64,000 bases of DNA, taken from positions 59,987,840 to 60,051,839 of the forward strand of contig JAVMKO010000002.1 in assembly GCA_032164245.1 (NCBI GenBank), given 5' to 3'. Positions 33,801 to 45,811 of the stretch are shown here, piece by piece; positions within the stretch are counted from its first letter, which is position 1, and every line of letters starts with the position of its first letter. This DNA comes from Sternotherus odoratus. Its lineage: Eukaryota; Chordata; Testudines; Kinosternidae. The position numbers were made by a program, and so were the translations under genes. Under the pieces are notes generated by a model that made no database searches, was not told the origin of the DNA, and saw only the letters and a list, made by a program, of their open reading frames with translations.

Positions 33801-34314
33801 GGTGTATTGTATACTTATATATTTAATACAAACATATTATGCTTTAATAAATGTCACCTTTATGCACTTGCCTAATTCTTCTATTAGGCTGTTGAAAATC
33901 TGGGGTACTGTCTTACTTCAGTGGAGTCACTTCAGTGTATTACAACATCACTGAAAGCAGGGTAGCTTACTGATCGTGAGGGAGTGGCTTAATTACTTTT
34001 TAAAACAATATTTCAACCACAATAGTGAAGCCACTTCAAGGTTTATTAGTGCTAACATAATTAGTATATTAACTGAGGGTGAAAATATTGCTCTTGAACA
34101 AATTCCATGTTTCCCAATCATATGCAAGTTGTGAAGTATAGGGAAAATCCAATCGCTGTGCTAAATTTAAATTTAAATTTCAACTACTGGTGGTGGTACC
34201 ATTGGCCCTTTGAGTGCTCTTTCTGAGACTATCATTGTGCCTATTCCTTGACAATATGGCTAAAATAAGCAATGTGTATGGGAGAAAATAGAATTCCCCA
34301 AGTCATGGGATACT
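30824..34314. other. Non-coding stretch, nothing recognised
   Basis: No supported gene or repeat. A perfect 10-bp hairpin TTCCAACCTT / AAGGTTGGAA lies near 33,278-33,301. Confidence 0.45.
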
Positions 34315-35025
34315 CTAGGAAAATGACTTTCATATCAATCTATTGGGAATCCTTAAGAAAGGGATAGATAAGACCAAAAATATCATATTGCATCTATATA
34401 AATCCATGGTACACCCTCATCTTGAATACTGAATGCAGATGTGGTCACCCCAACTCAAAAAAACTATATTGGAAATGGAAAGGTTCAGAAAACAACATGA
34501 TTCAGGGTATGGAACAGCTTTCATATGAGGAGAGAGTTATAAGACTGGGACTTTTCAGCTTGGAAAAGAGACAACTAAGTATGGCATACGATAGAGGTAT
34601 ATAAAATCATGACTGTGGAGAAAGTAAATAAGTAAGTGTTATTTAGTCCTTCTCATAACACAAGAAGAAGGGGTCACCAAATGAAATTAATGGGCAGCAC
34701 ATTTAAGACAAACTAACAAATATTTTTTCATACAATGCACAGTCAACCTCTGAAACTCTTTGCTACAGGATGTTGTGAAGGCCAAAACTATAATAGGGTT
34801 CAAAAAAGAGTGAAATAAGTTCATGGATGATAGGTCCATTAGTGGATGGTGTTCCTAGCCTGTTTTCCAGAAGCTGGGAATGGGCAACAAGGGATGGATC
34901 ACTTGATGATTCCTTCTTCTGTACATTTCCTCTGAAGCACCTGGCATTGACCACAGTTGGAGGACAGGATACATGGCTAGATGGTCTGACTAAGTATGGC
35001 TGTTCTTATGTTCTTATTATGTTAT
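34315..35025 (+). mobile_element. CR1/L3-like LINE 3' region
   Basis: Plus-strand text runs through the ORF2 tail (frame 34,422-34,604: ERVIRLGLFSLEKRQLS) to a 3' end with GGACAGGATACATGGCTAGA, GTATGGCTGTTCTTATGTTC and TTATTATG. The tail differs from the ATTCTATG type of the other copies, so this is a separate CR1-clade subfamily. It has multiple frameshifts. Confidence 0.78.
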
Positions 35026-37473
35026 TAATTTATTCTTGTTGTTCAGCTACAAGTAAACCTTAGCAGTCCATTTCACAGCAGTTCACATTTTAAAACCTGT
35101 GATTTCATACTTTAATATAGAAGTGTGCTATTAAATATTCAAGCTTATGGGTATCTTTTGTAGTTACTTTGGGGAAATTTTAAGAAGCTTTGACTGGGTT
35201 TGAAAGGAATGCATGCAATTAACTACAAGTAAAAAGAGCTCAAATTCTTTGATTCTGGATTTATTGTTTACAGTTACTCAGTATGCAATAACTTCATTGC
35301 CTCCAACTGAACTTCTTCTATACAAAACTGAGATGAGAGAAAAAAGCTAAAATGTTCTTCATTACTCACAAAATTGTATGTGACAAAGTGAAGTATTGAT
35401 AAGCATATAAGATCAAAGATCTGGGGATGCTAAATTGCCTAGGGTCTGGGAAGAATTCTCGGTGTGAGACTTTAAAATCTAACATGCATTAAACAGGGTA
35501 TTTTGCCAGCATTGGAATAATGTGACTATTCATTCCTAAAAGGATATTGATAATTCTGCTAATAAGGTAGAAGGAAGAAATGTTAACTTGTACTCACAGC
35601 TGTTAACATTAAAAAGAGAACATGGATTGGGAATTAGGGAGACAACAAAGGCAGGATTGTAAAAATGATGTATGAAAACTCCACCATTTACATACCACTT
35701 TTTAAACAACTGGGAACTGATTAATTGTGAGGAAATTTTTTTTTTTTTTGGACTGAAGAAGCACTGAGCTAGCCACGACAGAGAGTGCATAACCAGGTAT
35801 GTTTTTAAGACCCTTGTCTGAAGGGATTTCTGCTTCTCTTAATCAAAATCCCTTTTTTCTCCTACATTCCCTAGTGTTTGATCTTAAAATGACCAATTTA
35901 TTCCTGCTCTTGGTTCCTGATCTGCCCCTCAGGGTGGGCACCAGCGTAGGAGGAACAGGGTGTAGTAGGGAATAAATTGCTAGAACATAAGTGGCTAAGA
36001 AAGACTGGGAAATGGAGGCATATTTTGAGTTTGAAGGGAGGTGAGGTGACGAGGGAGGGGGATTTTTCAGCTAGATTTTTTTATTGGAAAATGCCAGTTT
36101 GTCGAACCTGAATTTGCTTGCAAAAGCAAGTTGGGTTTGACAAACGTTCATCAAATCTCCGGCAGGGTTCTGATGGACTCCAGGGCAGCTCTGCCATGTG
36201 GTCTGCCATAGAACCCAGAGACTCCAGGCTCTGTGGCTTTGGGCAGCTCCATCATGCTAATGTTTGCAGGCTCCCTCTCATGGAACCAAGAGCCTGGAGG
36301 TTGTAGGAGTCACGACTGTAATAGGGTCTTGGTTTGTGGCTCCACAACAGGGAGTCTGGAAACCCTGTGGGCTCTGGCTTCCAGGTCCACTGCTATGGAG
36401 CTGGGAGCCTGAAAGTCCTGGGACAGTCTCCCAGGGTCTCCAGCCCTGACATGAGTACCGTCCTGGCAGGGCTGGACAGCAGAGAGACCAAGCTTCCAGA
36501 CTCCTGGGCCAGATGGTTTGATTCAGAACAAACCCAAATTTGGAAAAGATGAAGTTTCTCGTGAACTGTAAAAATAACATTTTGACCAGCTCTTCTTCTG
36601 CACTCTCCACAGTTCTCCAACACATGTGGGAGTTGTGAGATATCCCTGGAAAAGCAAACTTGGCCTGAGCACTTCAGAAATTCCCGGGTTTTCTGGTAGT
36701 AACAGTGGCCCATGGGGGCCACAGTACAGTTGGATGTATGATGGGGTGAGGCTTAGAAATAGCATGAGACTCTTCTGGTCCTGCACAAAGCAGAATCCAG
36801 CCAGACACACAGACCTTTACATTCATCCCTTGGGTGGGTCATTAATTTCTATTCACCTAGCCACCAGCTTCTCTTAAGAATTTAATTCTGTCAAGAAGTA
36901 TGTTGTTCGGTTCTAAAATATAATGGGATCGTAAAGATGTATGGATCTGAGTAACACTGCATTTGTACTATGTCATTTGCTGAACTTCCTTACTGCCACC
37001 ACCATACAAATTTAGATTGCTCATGTCCTGAAGAGCTTACCATATTTTTCATTTTTTATTTGCTCTGTAAAGCACCTAGGTAATCTTAAAAATATTTACT
37101 AGCACACCCTGAACTTTACCATTCACTCAGTGAGATTTTTTTATTAATTTCTAACTATGAAAGGGCAAATGTACAGTTCTCTCTTCTCTCCTACAGGGTT
37201 TGTAGGGTGATTAAGTCAGCACTAATATAAGTGTCCATTGCTATATGATTTTGAAGCTTTAGTTGTTTTTATCCTAATTAGAAAACCTGGTAAAATATGA
37301 CTGATTTTAAACAAATAATAAAATTTGAGAAAACAGATTGATGTCCTGTTTTACTGAAATGCTTTTTGCCTACTGCCTTCCAAACAGAACAGATGCTCTA
37401 TGTTGACAATAATTTTGTACAAAAAGCGAGGGTTGTTAAGCCTTGAAAACTTGGTGTGATGAAGAAGTGTTAA
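35026..37473. other. Non-coding stretch with a GC-richer patch
   Basis: No gene supported. From about 36,130 to 36,530 the sequence is GC-richer and repeats short motifs such as GAGCCTGGAG, GGGAGCCTGAAAG and CTCCAGGC on both strands. It may be a decayed foldback repeat; overlapping frames there on both strands look like a compositional effect. Confidence 0.4.
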
Positions 37474-37571
37474 CATTTTATTCTTAATGGATTTACAATC
37501 TTAATTTAGCTTGACATAGCTGTTCTGAAAATGGTGTTGTTCTCATTCCTCTTGTTTCCATTATTTTGATG
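37474..37571 (+). repeat. Dispersed duplication, copy 1
   Basis: About 97 bp repeated at 39,409-39,503 in the same orientation. The core, 35 bp starting ATCTTAATTTAGCTTGACAT and ending GAAAAT, is identical; the flanks match less well. The family is not recognised. Confidence 0.75.
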
Positions 37572-38944
37572 TTATATGTTTTAGATAAGCTGACCAAGAC
37601 TATTCATTTAAAAACTAGCAACATTCAAAAGAAAGGCATAGAAAGTTATGGTTCAGTTTGCCAGTTATGCTGTGTTTTCAATGTAAATATTTTCTTTATA
37701 TGTAAGGTCTGATTCTCTTCTGACAGCTGTGAAGGCTGACATCCATTGCTTATATCCACAGAACAGAGTTCGCAGCATAGGTTTCCCAGCAGGACTCAGA
37801 AATGTCTCCACTCTGATTCTAAGGGACCACTTCTAAGGCAGTTTTCTCAGACTTCTTGAATTTAGGGCTTCTCATTACAACTGGGTGGCATAAAAAAATG
37901 CCAAGTTTTTTTGTCAGTGGTGGGGAGATAAAACAAGAGAGAGGGAAGAGTAAGTGCTATTGGGGGGACTGTCAAAAACCAAAACAATTTTAAACTGTCA
38001 ATGCAACAAAACTTTCTGCAAAATGCCTTAGCTTAGACCAAACAACAAAGGAAACTAGAATTTAGTTTATGTGAAAAATAATTTGCATTTTCAGCAGCCT
38101 TTACCCTGGACCCATTTTTCTACCTTTTTAGTTTTGCCTCTTCACACTTGCTGGTGCTACTGAAGGGGCTCAGGTTATAAACTATGCTATTTTCAGGCCC
38201 GATTAAAGATGTGAATTGTCCTTGGTAAGATCTGGAAATGAGCACAAAGCACAAATAAATTAGCAGGGAGGAGTCTAGAGGCTTTGTTTGGGAGTCTGGA
38301 AGAGCTTTTGCACTCTATTTACAAACATGTTGACTCTTCCACATGAAGTGTTTCTGATCTTGCTTTAGCAAATTTAGCACCGCTAATGCCATGACATCTG
38401 TGGAGTTACACATATATTAGATTAGAACTGGATCCTTTTTAAGTTTTGGCCTTACAATATAACTGACTTTGTAATTGTAATCAGAGAAATCTCCTACTGC
38501 ACTAGTGAAAGTTGACAATTGTGCACTGCTGTATGTCCTTTAACAAATTTCATTTCTCTAAATTCACAAAATGGTCTCATATCTGATCTGCAAGTGACAC
38601 CACTCTCTGAATAATTCAGCCATTTTTATAATAAATCCTCAATTATTTGCCCTAGCTGCAGTTTGAATAAACAATGAAAGGATAATGTATTAGAAAAAGT
38701 GCTTTGTTCATTTGACCAGTGTAGTTTTAATCTTTCATTAAACACTTTACATTAGCTACAGTACTATAGTGATAACCTCTGTAGAAATGTTAACTTGTAA
38801 ACAGAATGAGGTTCTACTAATTAGATGTCTCTTCACTATTCTGTATGAAATCTTTGAGAAGTAGGAAGAGACTCTTTGTGGGAGGGGCACAGGAGTTGGC
38901 TAAATGAAAACAGTGCACAGGTCAGTGTTGAGAGGTTTTTGACA
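37572..38944. other. Non-coding stretch
   Basis: Nothing recognised. Confidence 0.45.
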
Positions 38945-39101
38945 CTAAGTTAGGCTCCTAGATAAGTGTCCTAATTTTCAGAGATAGTGAACAGCCACAG
39001 CTACCAATGATTTCATTGAGAGGTTTGGGCAAAGTCAAAATTAGCTGTGGCTGCTCAGCACCTCTCAAAATTAGGACATTTATTTAGGAACTGAACTTTA
39101 G
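38945..39101. repeat. Foldback element with about 58-bp arms
   Basis: Left arm 38,945-39,002 and right arm 39,043-39,101 are inverted copies. Both contain TGTCCTAATTTT (left) or its complement, and CAGCCACAGCT / AGCTGTGGCTG, around a 40-bp centre. I recall this 'AAAATCAGGCC...GCTGTGGGTGCTCAG' family as widespread in turtles. No ORF. Confidence 0.8.
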
Positions 39102-39408
39102 GAATTCAAGGCTAATATTGTTGATCTTATTTCCCCTAATGGGTCACCCCATTAATCTCTCATGTGACTTGTAAAGATATTAACAAACATATAGACACTC
39201 CAGTTCTTCTGTGAGACCCAAGACAGCATCTTTGCGGAGCTCATTGCAGGTTTGAGGGCATAGGCTATCAATATAACTTTATTTGCAGTTGATCTAAGGT
39301 TTCTAATTATGATGAACCTTGTTCTTATGGATAACGAGTATACTTATTACCCCCACTGGAATTCAGGGTGTGCAATAGCTCACTGGCATTGAGCCCATTG
39401 TTTCTTCC

Positions 39409-39503
39409 ATTTTATTCTTACTGGATTTAGGATCTTAATTTAGCTTGACATAGCTGTTCTGAAAATTTTGTAGACCCCTCCCACCTTTTCCTGTTATTTT
39501 GAT
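39409..39503 (+). repeat. Dispersed duplication, copy 2
   Basis: Second copy of the unit at 37,474-37,571, 1.94 kb downstream. Shared text begins CATTTTATTCTTA and ends TTATTTTGATG. Confidence 0.75.
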
Positions 39504-40166
39504 GGTGATGTAGTAATCTGCTTCTCTCTCACAAGCTGTGTTGTGGGGAGGCAAAGGGGGTGGATGGAGAGAGGCTGAAGGAGTGGAAGTAGACAGTGTT
39601 CTTTTAGGGGTGGATCTGCCTGTCACCTCTCAGGTGCTTCTATGTGAGTACTCTAATTAACAATTGTTGGATTTCTGAATTTTTTCAGATACCTAGTGCT
39701 GTAACATTCTTAGGAGTTGTAAAGTGAAACCAAGCTGAGTAGCTTTAAGCTAGGCTGAGCAGACAGCACATGTGAAAAATCTGGTCAGCGGAGTGGGGAA
39801 TAATAGGAGCCTATATAAGAAAAAGCCCCAAATATTGGGTCTTCCCCTATAAAATTGGGCATCTTTAGCTACCTACCTAGATCAGCATTTCCAAATCTCG
39901 TGATTTTAGTGAGTCTTGCAATTTGTCAGCTTTTTGAAGCCCCCCAGCAACTGGAATTGGGTGATTATCAGAGACATTGAGCTGTTTTTAAAATGACCAT
40001 GCTAGCCCTTCTTTTCCTGGAAAACATGAACCTTAAACATTCAGTACCAGAAGGTAAACAATTAAAAACTTCAAATGTGTTTTCAAAATCCCACGTTTTT
40101 TAAAGCAGTATAACGACTAACTTTTTGGGGACCCGTCTTATGATTCTTTTCTTGAACATGTCAGGT
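39504..40166. other. Non-coding stretch
   Basis: Nothing recognised. Confidence 0.45.
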
Positions 40167-40303
40167 CAGGGGTGCTGGAACAGTTTGTATAGTGGGGGTG
40201 CTGAGAGCCATTAAACCAAACTGTAAACCCTGTATATAATGAAAAACACTTCAAGCCAGAGGGTGCTGCACCACTCCCCACACTCCTAGTTCCAGCATCT
40301 ATG
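40167..40303. mobile_element. Small hAT-like MITE, 137 bp
   Basis: Starts CAGGGGTGCTGGAAC and ends GTTCCAGCATCTATG, an inverted repeat of about 15 bp with three mismatches. Flanks TGTCAGGT and CTTCGGGT agree at 5 of 8 positions, compatible with an eroded 8-bp duplication. Confidence 0.65.
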
Positions 40304-40311
40304 CTTCGGGT

Positions 40312-42061
40312 AGAGTGCAGGGTGGTTAGCAAGGTATAGAAGGTAAATGTTGACTGTCAAATCAATAAGTGAGCTACTGTGTCCTACCCTTAGATACACC
40401 TTTACTAAGACAGAAAAACATAAACTCAGGGGAAGATTGATTTTATAGGTTGATTAAATCAAAAGTGAAAATGAAATGCATATGGCAAGTATTGTCTTTC
40501 TACATCTGAGTCTTTGCTTGCATGTTTGGAAAATGTTTACCATTATTTTAAGTGTAGCTATTTCAAATGTACAAATCTCAGTGATTTGGGTCACACTTTT
40601 GTTATATTGGTTAACACTGATGGAAGCAAATCTCATCCTAGCAAATGTTGGGTTATGGTATTAAGTATTGTGGAGGAGAGTTTCAGAGATGCAAAGGGGA
40701 GTTAGGAGCCTAGCTTCCCGCTGTGCCTTTGAAAATCCCTCCCCCCTTCCTCCAGTTTAATTTTATCGAGCTTGTGAGTAAAAAATACGAGAGAGTCAGA
40801 GGGCAGGAAAAATTCCAGCTTTACAAAATCCTTGGCACCGGCTAATCTATATTTCACAACCTCCCATCAACTTGGCCAACTCTCCCATGCACCGTTGGGA
40901 CAGTTTTGGAGCAAGCTGCTACTGTTCAAGCCAGTAAAGTTCCTTTTGCTGTATAAAGGGGAAAACAGTCAGTAGTTTTTTTTTGACATTGGGAAAATTG
41001 AGATTGAGGGGATAGAGGATAGTATCTGAAGAATCTTGATGTTTGCTTCATTTTAAGATGAAGCATGCAACAATCCTTTGCCTTGTTCTCTGTTGTGTGT
41101 GCTGAGATGTGACTTTCCTAAATCTCACTGGATCGTCACTCTTTTATGTCTGAGTCTCATGAAAATGGTTTGTGTCTTTAATGTCGTCATCATCTGATTT
41201 ATGGATGCCAACTTGGAAAGAAACAAGATTCATGAAATCTTTGCAGCAGAACCTGATAGAATGACTTCAGAACTTGTAAACTACCCTATTTTTTTAAAAT
41301 GCATGATTCATTTCTGGTTAAACTTTGTGATTTGGTTTTTCATTAGGAGTACCGAGTCAATGCTCCAGCATGGTGTTAAAAGGCCCTGTGATGCTGGTGT
41401 AAGTCAACAAAAGTTCTAGTGAAGTCAGTTCAGCTCCTACATCTGACACTGGAATTCTCTTCCAGGTAGTTTTTTAGTTCCTAATAAAGGAACTTAAATT
41501 GTTATGTAGGGTGCTGGTAAGAGATTAGTACTTCAACCCTATTGAGGTAAGGGACAGGAAGTGGTACACACCTATTTCCAAGAGACTGACTGACTGGAAT
41601 CAAAATAAGTAGTGGTACCTACACCAGGAAATTGAGCTGGTGAAAGGCACTGTGTGTCTTACTTTCAGTGCTGATATTGTGAGCAGCTACCATGGACTCC
41701 AGCTGGTATTGTGATTGGTTAGCACTTCTTAAAATCAGGCCCTAGCATGTATTTCAAGTTGGTTATCCAAAAATAGGTACACAGAGAATTAGAGACTACC
41801 CTTGAAAATTCAGGCCTATGTGACTTGCTAATTACTCATCATGCTGGTAGCAGAGGTGTGAATGGAACTTGGTATTTATACTCTACTGCATCACACTCAT
41901 TCCTTTTTCACAGGTCTTGTTCATTTATGCAAAATCAATGATCTCCCATGTAGTGGAGGAGCTAGCGGCTTTTACTATTTTGTATTTGGTATTTATCAAG
42001 TGAGATATCTGAGGCATGCAAAGAAATGTAATCTCTATGGTTCAGGAAAAATTAATAGATT
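40312..42061. other. Non-coding stretch
   Basis: No gene supported. A remnant of the foldback family (GCACTTCTTAAAATCAGGCC) is visible near 41,727-41,746. Confidence 0.45.
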
Positions 42062-42360
42062 AGAAGGCCAGAGGGACAATAGTGATCATCTAGTATAACC
42101 TCCTGCATACCACAGGACTTCCCTGAATTAATTCCTGTTTGAACAAGAGTATGTCTCATAGAAACGTATTCAATTCTGATTTAGAATGCCATAGAATCCA
42201 CTGCAACTCAATCACACCCACTCAATGAAAATTCCCCATTACATTTTTAGCCCTGTCAACCAGGTTTTAATCATTGTAATGTGCCACAAATGTTGCCATT
42301 CTAGTATCTTCATCAAAATGTGTGGTACAAAGTCAAATACCTTTCAGAAGTCTAAGAAGA
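42062..42360 (-). mobile_element. CR1 LINE 3' fragment
   Basis: AGGCCAGAGGGACAATAGTG and ATCATCTAGTATAACCTCCT are the reversed 3' end of an old CR1 subfamily, the same type as at 60,691. The right limit is vague. Confidence 0.6.
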
Positions 42361-42837
42361 CTGAGACTTGTGATGCCTTAATATACTTAATCTATATACA
42401 GTATATTACAATTAAGGAGTTCTACTGTGGCTGTGCAGCTAATGGTGGAAAGTATATGCTCCTGTGTGTTCCTATGATAGCACAGGAGAATTTATTTGGA
42501 GGTGGGTTACTTATACGCAACTATCTTCTTGTGTCACCCATGCCTCTGGAGAGTCTCTGACAGTTCTTGGCTGTAATTTCTCTTAATGCAAGGGGATAGG
42601 TGCAGTGACACCAGGAAGGGGTTGCCTTAAGAAGAACCTTGGAAGCACTTTTCATCTCTTGGATTCCAGGGCATACTTGGAGCATGAGATCTCAAATCTG
42701 GCTCAGAGCCATGGCACAAGAAGCACTACAGACAGTGAAGAAATTGGTAACAGCTCCAACCACTACTAGCAATAACATGACACTTCAGGACTTGGGTTTT
42801 GAGTAGACTGAAGAGTAGAAAATAAAGGCTAACGCAT
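42361..42837. other. Non-coding stretch
   Basis: Nothing recognised. Confidence 0.45.
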
Positions 42838-43137
42838 CCTGATATGTCTACATTACATCTTATGTTAGAAGAACTGTGTTTCTCAGTGGTGTGAATACCT
42901 CCTCGCTGAGCAAAATAAGTTATACTGACATATGCACTGGTGTGGACAGCTCTATGTCAGCAGGAGAGCTTCTCCCATGAACATAGCTACTGTCGCTCAT
43001 GGGGGGTTGGAGTAGTTAAGCCAATGGGAGGGCTTTCTCCTGTTGGCTTAGAGCAGGTACATTAGAGATCTTACAGTGGCACAGCTGCATGGATGCAACT
43101 GTGCCACTGTAAATTCCCTAATGTAGCCATGCCCTGA
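42838..43137. mobile_element. Harbinger-like MITE, about 300 bp
   Basis: Left GATATGTCTACATTA and right TAATGTAGCCATGCCCT are inverted (GCATGGCTACATTA), resembling the GGGCATGTCT.CACTA ends of the complete Harbinger at 16,128. No ORF. The interior is a string of hairpins, including TAAGCCAA / TTGGCTTA and the 42-bp palindrome listed separately. The target duplication is not resolved. Confidence 0.6.
43071..43112. repeat. 42-bp near-perfect palindrome in the MITE
   Basis: TTACAGTGGCACAG and CTGTGCCACTGTAA form a perfect 14-bp stem. Inside, TGCAT and ATGCA pair again around GG, with a single mismatch between the two stems. Confidence 0.9.
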
Positions 43138-45021
43138 ATCTTGTTCTATAGGGAAAGATATGTAATTGGGTGGCAAGAACCTTCTGTAGACCCATCTCTA
43201 AGCAAGTATTTGAATCCTATCTAAAACTGCTGAAGTCCTGCTGCTACAATAGCCATCTTTGGATTGTTTAAAGTCACCTAGTTTATAAGTAAGTGGGAGT
43301 AGCCAGTGCTTAAAATGGACTAAAAAAAGTCAGGGATTTGTGCATCTGGGAGCCTGCTTAATTTAAAAAAATGTTGTTGTTTTTTGCCAGGTCTCTGATC
43401 CCCTCTCTCTCTCCACCCTGCACACACACTTTAACCACTAGGAGTAGCTTTCTAGAGGGAGCAAGGGACAGATGAGGGACAGTTTCCCCTCAAGGAAAAT
43501 TATAGGGACAGCTAAGATCAGGGACGAAGCTAAGATCAAGGTTTCTATTTTACCTTTACAAAAGTAGCATTTTCCAAAAAAGTGAGAAAATTCCAAGAGA
43601 TATACAAAAAGCAATAATATAACTAGAAAATGCAGTAATTTAAATTATGCCTGACTAACAAAAATGTCACACAGTACTTTTGAAACAAACGATTGTGTAA
43701 AACTAGCTCTCCTTATTTTTTGGCTTTTGTTAGTCAATAGTGGAGTTCACCAGACGGGCTTACAAATGAGCAATAACTAGAGGAAGTTAAATTAACTGCA
43801 ATGCATTTAAACTATAACCACTAGCACTCGGGAATGTGGATTGCAGACACAATGACCATACTTTTTACAAAAATTAAACATGGAATACTTCATTGTCTAA
43901 TATATTCCCAGCCAAAAATGAAATTTTGTTCAGTTTGCAGGCAGAGATCAGTAATTGCAATAAAATCAAATGTCTGAAAGTCAGGAAATTCTGAAGTAAG
44001 ATTACACTTCCACAGAATTTTTCTCAAAATACTCTGGCTCAGGAGAGAGCATTAAGACAAAATTCATACTTTCAAATGGGGAAAAAACCCAACAACCAGG
44101 ATTCCATTACTCTGAATGGTTGTCTTGATACGAATAAATTGTTTCTAATGCTGAACTTCAGAATGCACATAATTGAAAACTGACTTTTCATACACACACA
44201 CAGAGAATAATAGACTTACCGTATCTATTCTACTTGTGTATATACAGAAAACCTCTTTCAGCTTCAAAGGAGACAAGTGCTCTGTTCCTCTGGGGAAAGT
44301 AAGAAGTTCAAAGGCAGTAGTGCTCTATATTTTTAATTAACTTATTTTTCTAAAAGGTCTTATTTAAAACTATGAACATATCCTTTCAGACAAAGGATAA
44401 TGGTGACATTGCTCAGGTGATTATGTTAAATTACAGCTGCCCGAAGTTGTAGGCTGTATAGTTACACTTGTATTTGCCAAAAAGAGAATCAACCAACCTT
44501 CCAGGCTAGACACTCATGAACCAGAATTAGACAGTTGGTCAGTTAATCAAGTCAACAATCCGCTTCAGCTGGTGTCAATTGGTATGGTGAGTAGAGCTAT
44601 GCTGCCTTACCCTAGCTGAGGCTCCAGCCCCAATTTCTCTGATTTGAGTAGTTTAGGCATCCAATTAAACAGACACCCTTAATCTAAACCATGAAAATAT
44701 TATGCCTAGCTTCCTAAAAGCTAAATACTGTTACTCAAGTTGAATAGTCCCATTGACTTCAATTTTCTCACTCACCCATAATATAAACAAGGGTTTCACA
44801 GTCTAAATCCAAATCAACCTCGGAATGTGACATTGTTACAACTCTACTGGGGCACAGATAAAATGGTGGTAGTTTGAATGCCCTGATGCACTGATTAAAG
44901 GCTTCAGGAGTTCACCTTCTCTATTGATCCTCTACTGAACTCTTTCTATCTTTGCTCTCCAATGCTCCTGGAAAATCCATGCTTTCCTCATCCCAACCAT
45001 ACCCATTCTATATAAAAACAT
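43138..45021. other. Non-coding AT-rich stretch
   Basis: Nothing recognised. Confidence 0.45.
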
Positions 45022-45811
45022 GGATCATAGAATATCAGAGTTGGAAGGGACCCCAGGAGGTCACCTAGTCCAACCCCCTGCTCAAAGCAGAACCAATCCC
45101 CAACTAAATCATCTCAGCCAGGGCTTTGTCAAGCCTAACCTTAAAAACCTCTAAGGAAGGAGATTCCACCACCTCCCTAGGTAACCCATTCCAGTGCTTC
45201 ATCACCCTTCTAGTGAAAAAGTTTATCCAACCTAGACCTCCCCCACTGCAACTTGAGACCATTACTCCTTGTTCTGTCATCTGGTACCACTGAGAACAGT
45301 CTAAATCCATCCTCTTTGGAACCCCCTTTCAGGTAGTTGAAAGCAGCTATCAAATCTCCCCTCAGTCTTCTCTTCTGCAGGCTAAACAAGCCCAGTTCCC
45401 TCAGCCTCTCAACATAAGTCATGTGCTCCAGCCCCCCTAATAATTTTTGTTGCCCTCCCCTGGACTCTTTCCAATTTTTCCACATCCTTGTAGTGTGGGC
45501 CCCAAAACTGGACATAGTACTCCAGATGAGACCTCACCAATGCCAAATAGAGGCAAATGATCACATCCCTTGATCAGCTGACAATGCCCCTACTTATACA
45601 ACCCAAAATGTCATTAGCCTTCTTAGCCTAGTGGCAACAAGGGCACACTGTTGACTCATATCCAGCTTCTCATCCACTGTAACCCCAGGTCCTTTTCTGC
45701 TGAACTGCTGCCTAGCCATTCGGTCCCTAGTCAGTAACAATGCATAGGATTCTTCCATCCTAAGTGCAAGACTCTGCACTTGTCCTTGTTGAACCTCATC
45801 AGATTTCTTTG
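45022..45811 (-). mobile_element. CR1 LINE, 3' 790 bp
   Basis: The left edge is the reversed 3' end (ATCATAGAATATCAGAGTTG). The minus frames 45,210-45,515 ([20 protein letters not shown]) and 45,104-45,310 ([20 protein letters not shown]) are the well-known C-terminal tail of CR1 ORF2, nearly intact and among the least decayed CR1 text here. Further upstream the RT end (45,594-45,779 frame) is frameshifted. 5'-truncated as usual for CR1. Confidence 0.9.

Noticed and set aside
36118..36877. Cluster of overlapping ORFs on both strands
   Set aside because: A GC-rich patch with repeated short motifs. Frames overlap on both strands and none has a recognisable protein.
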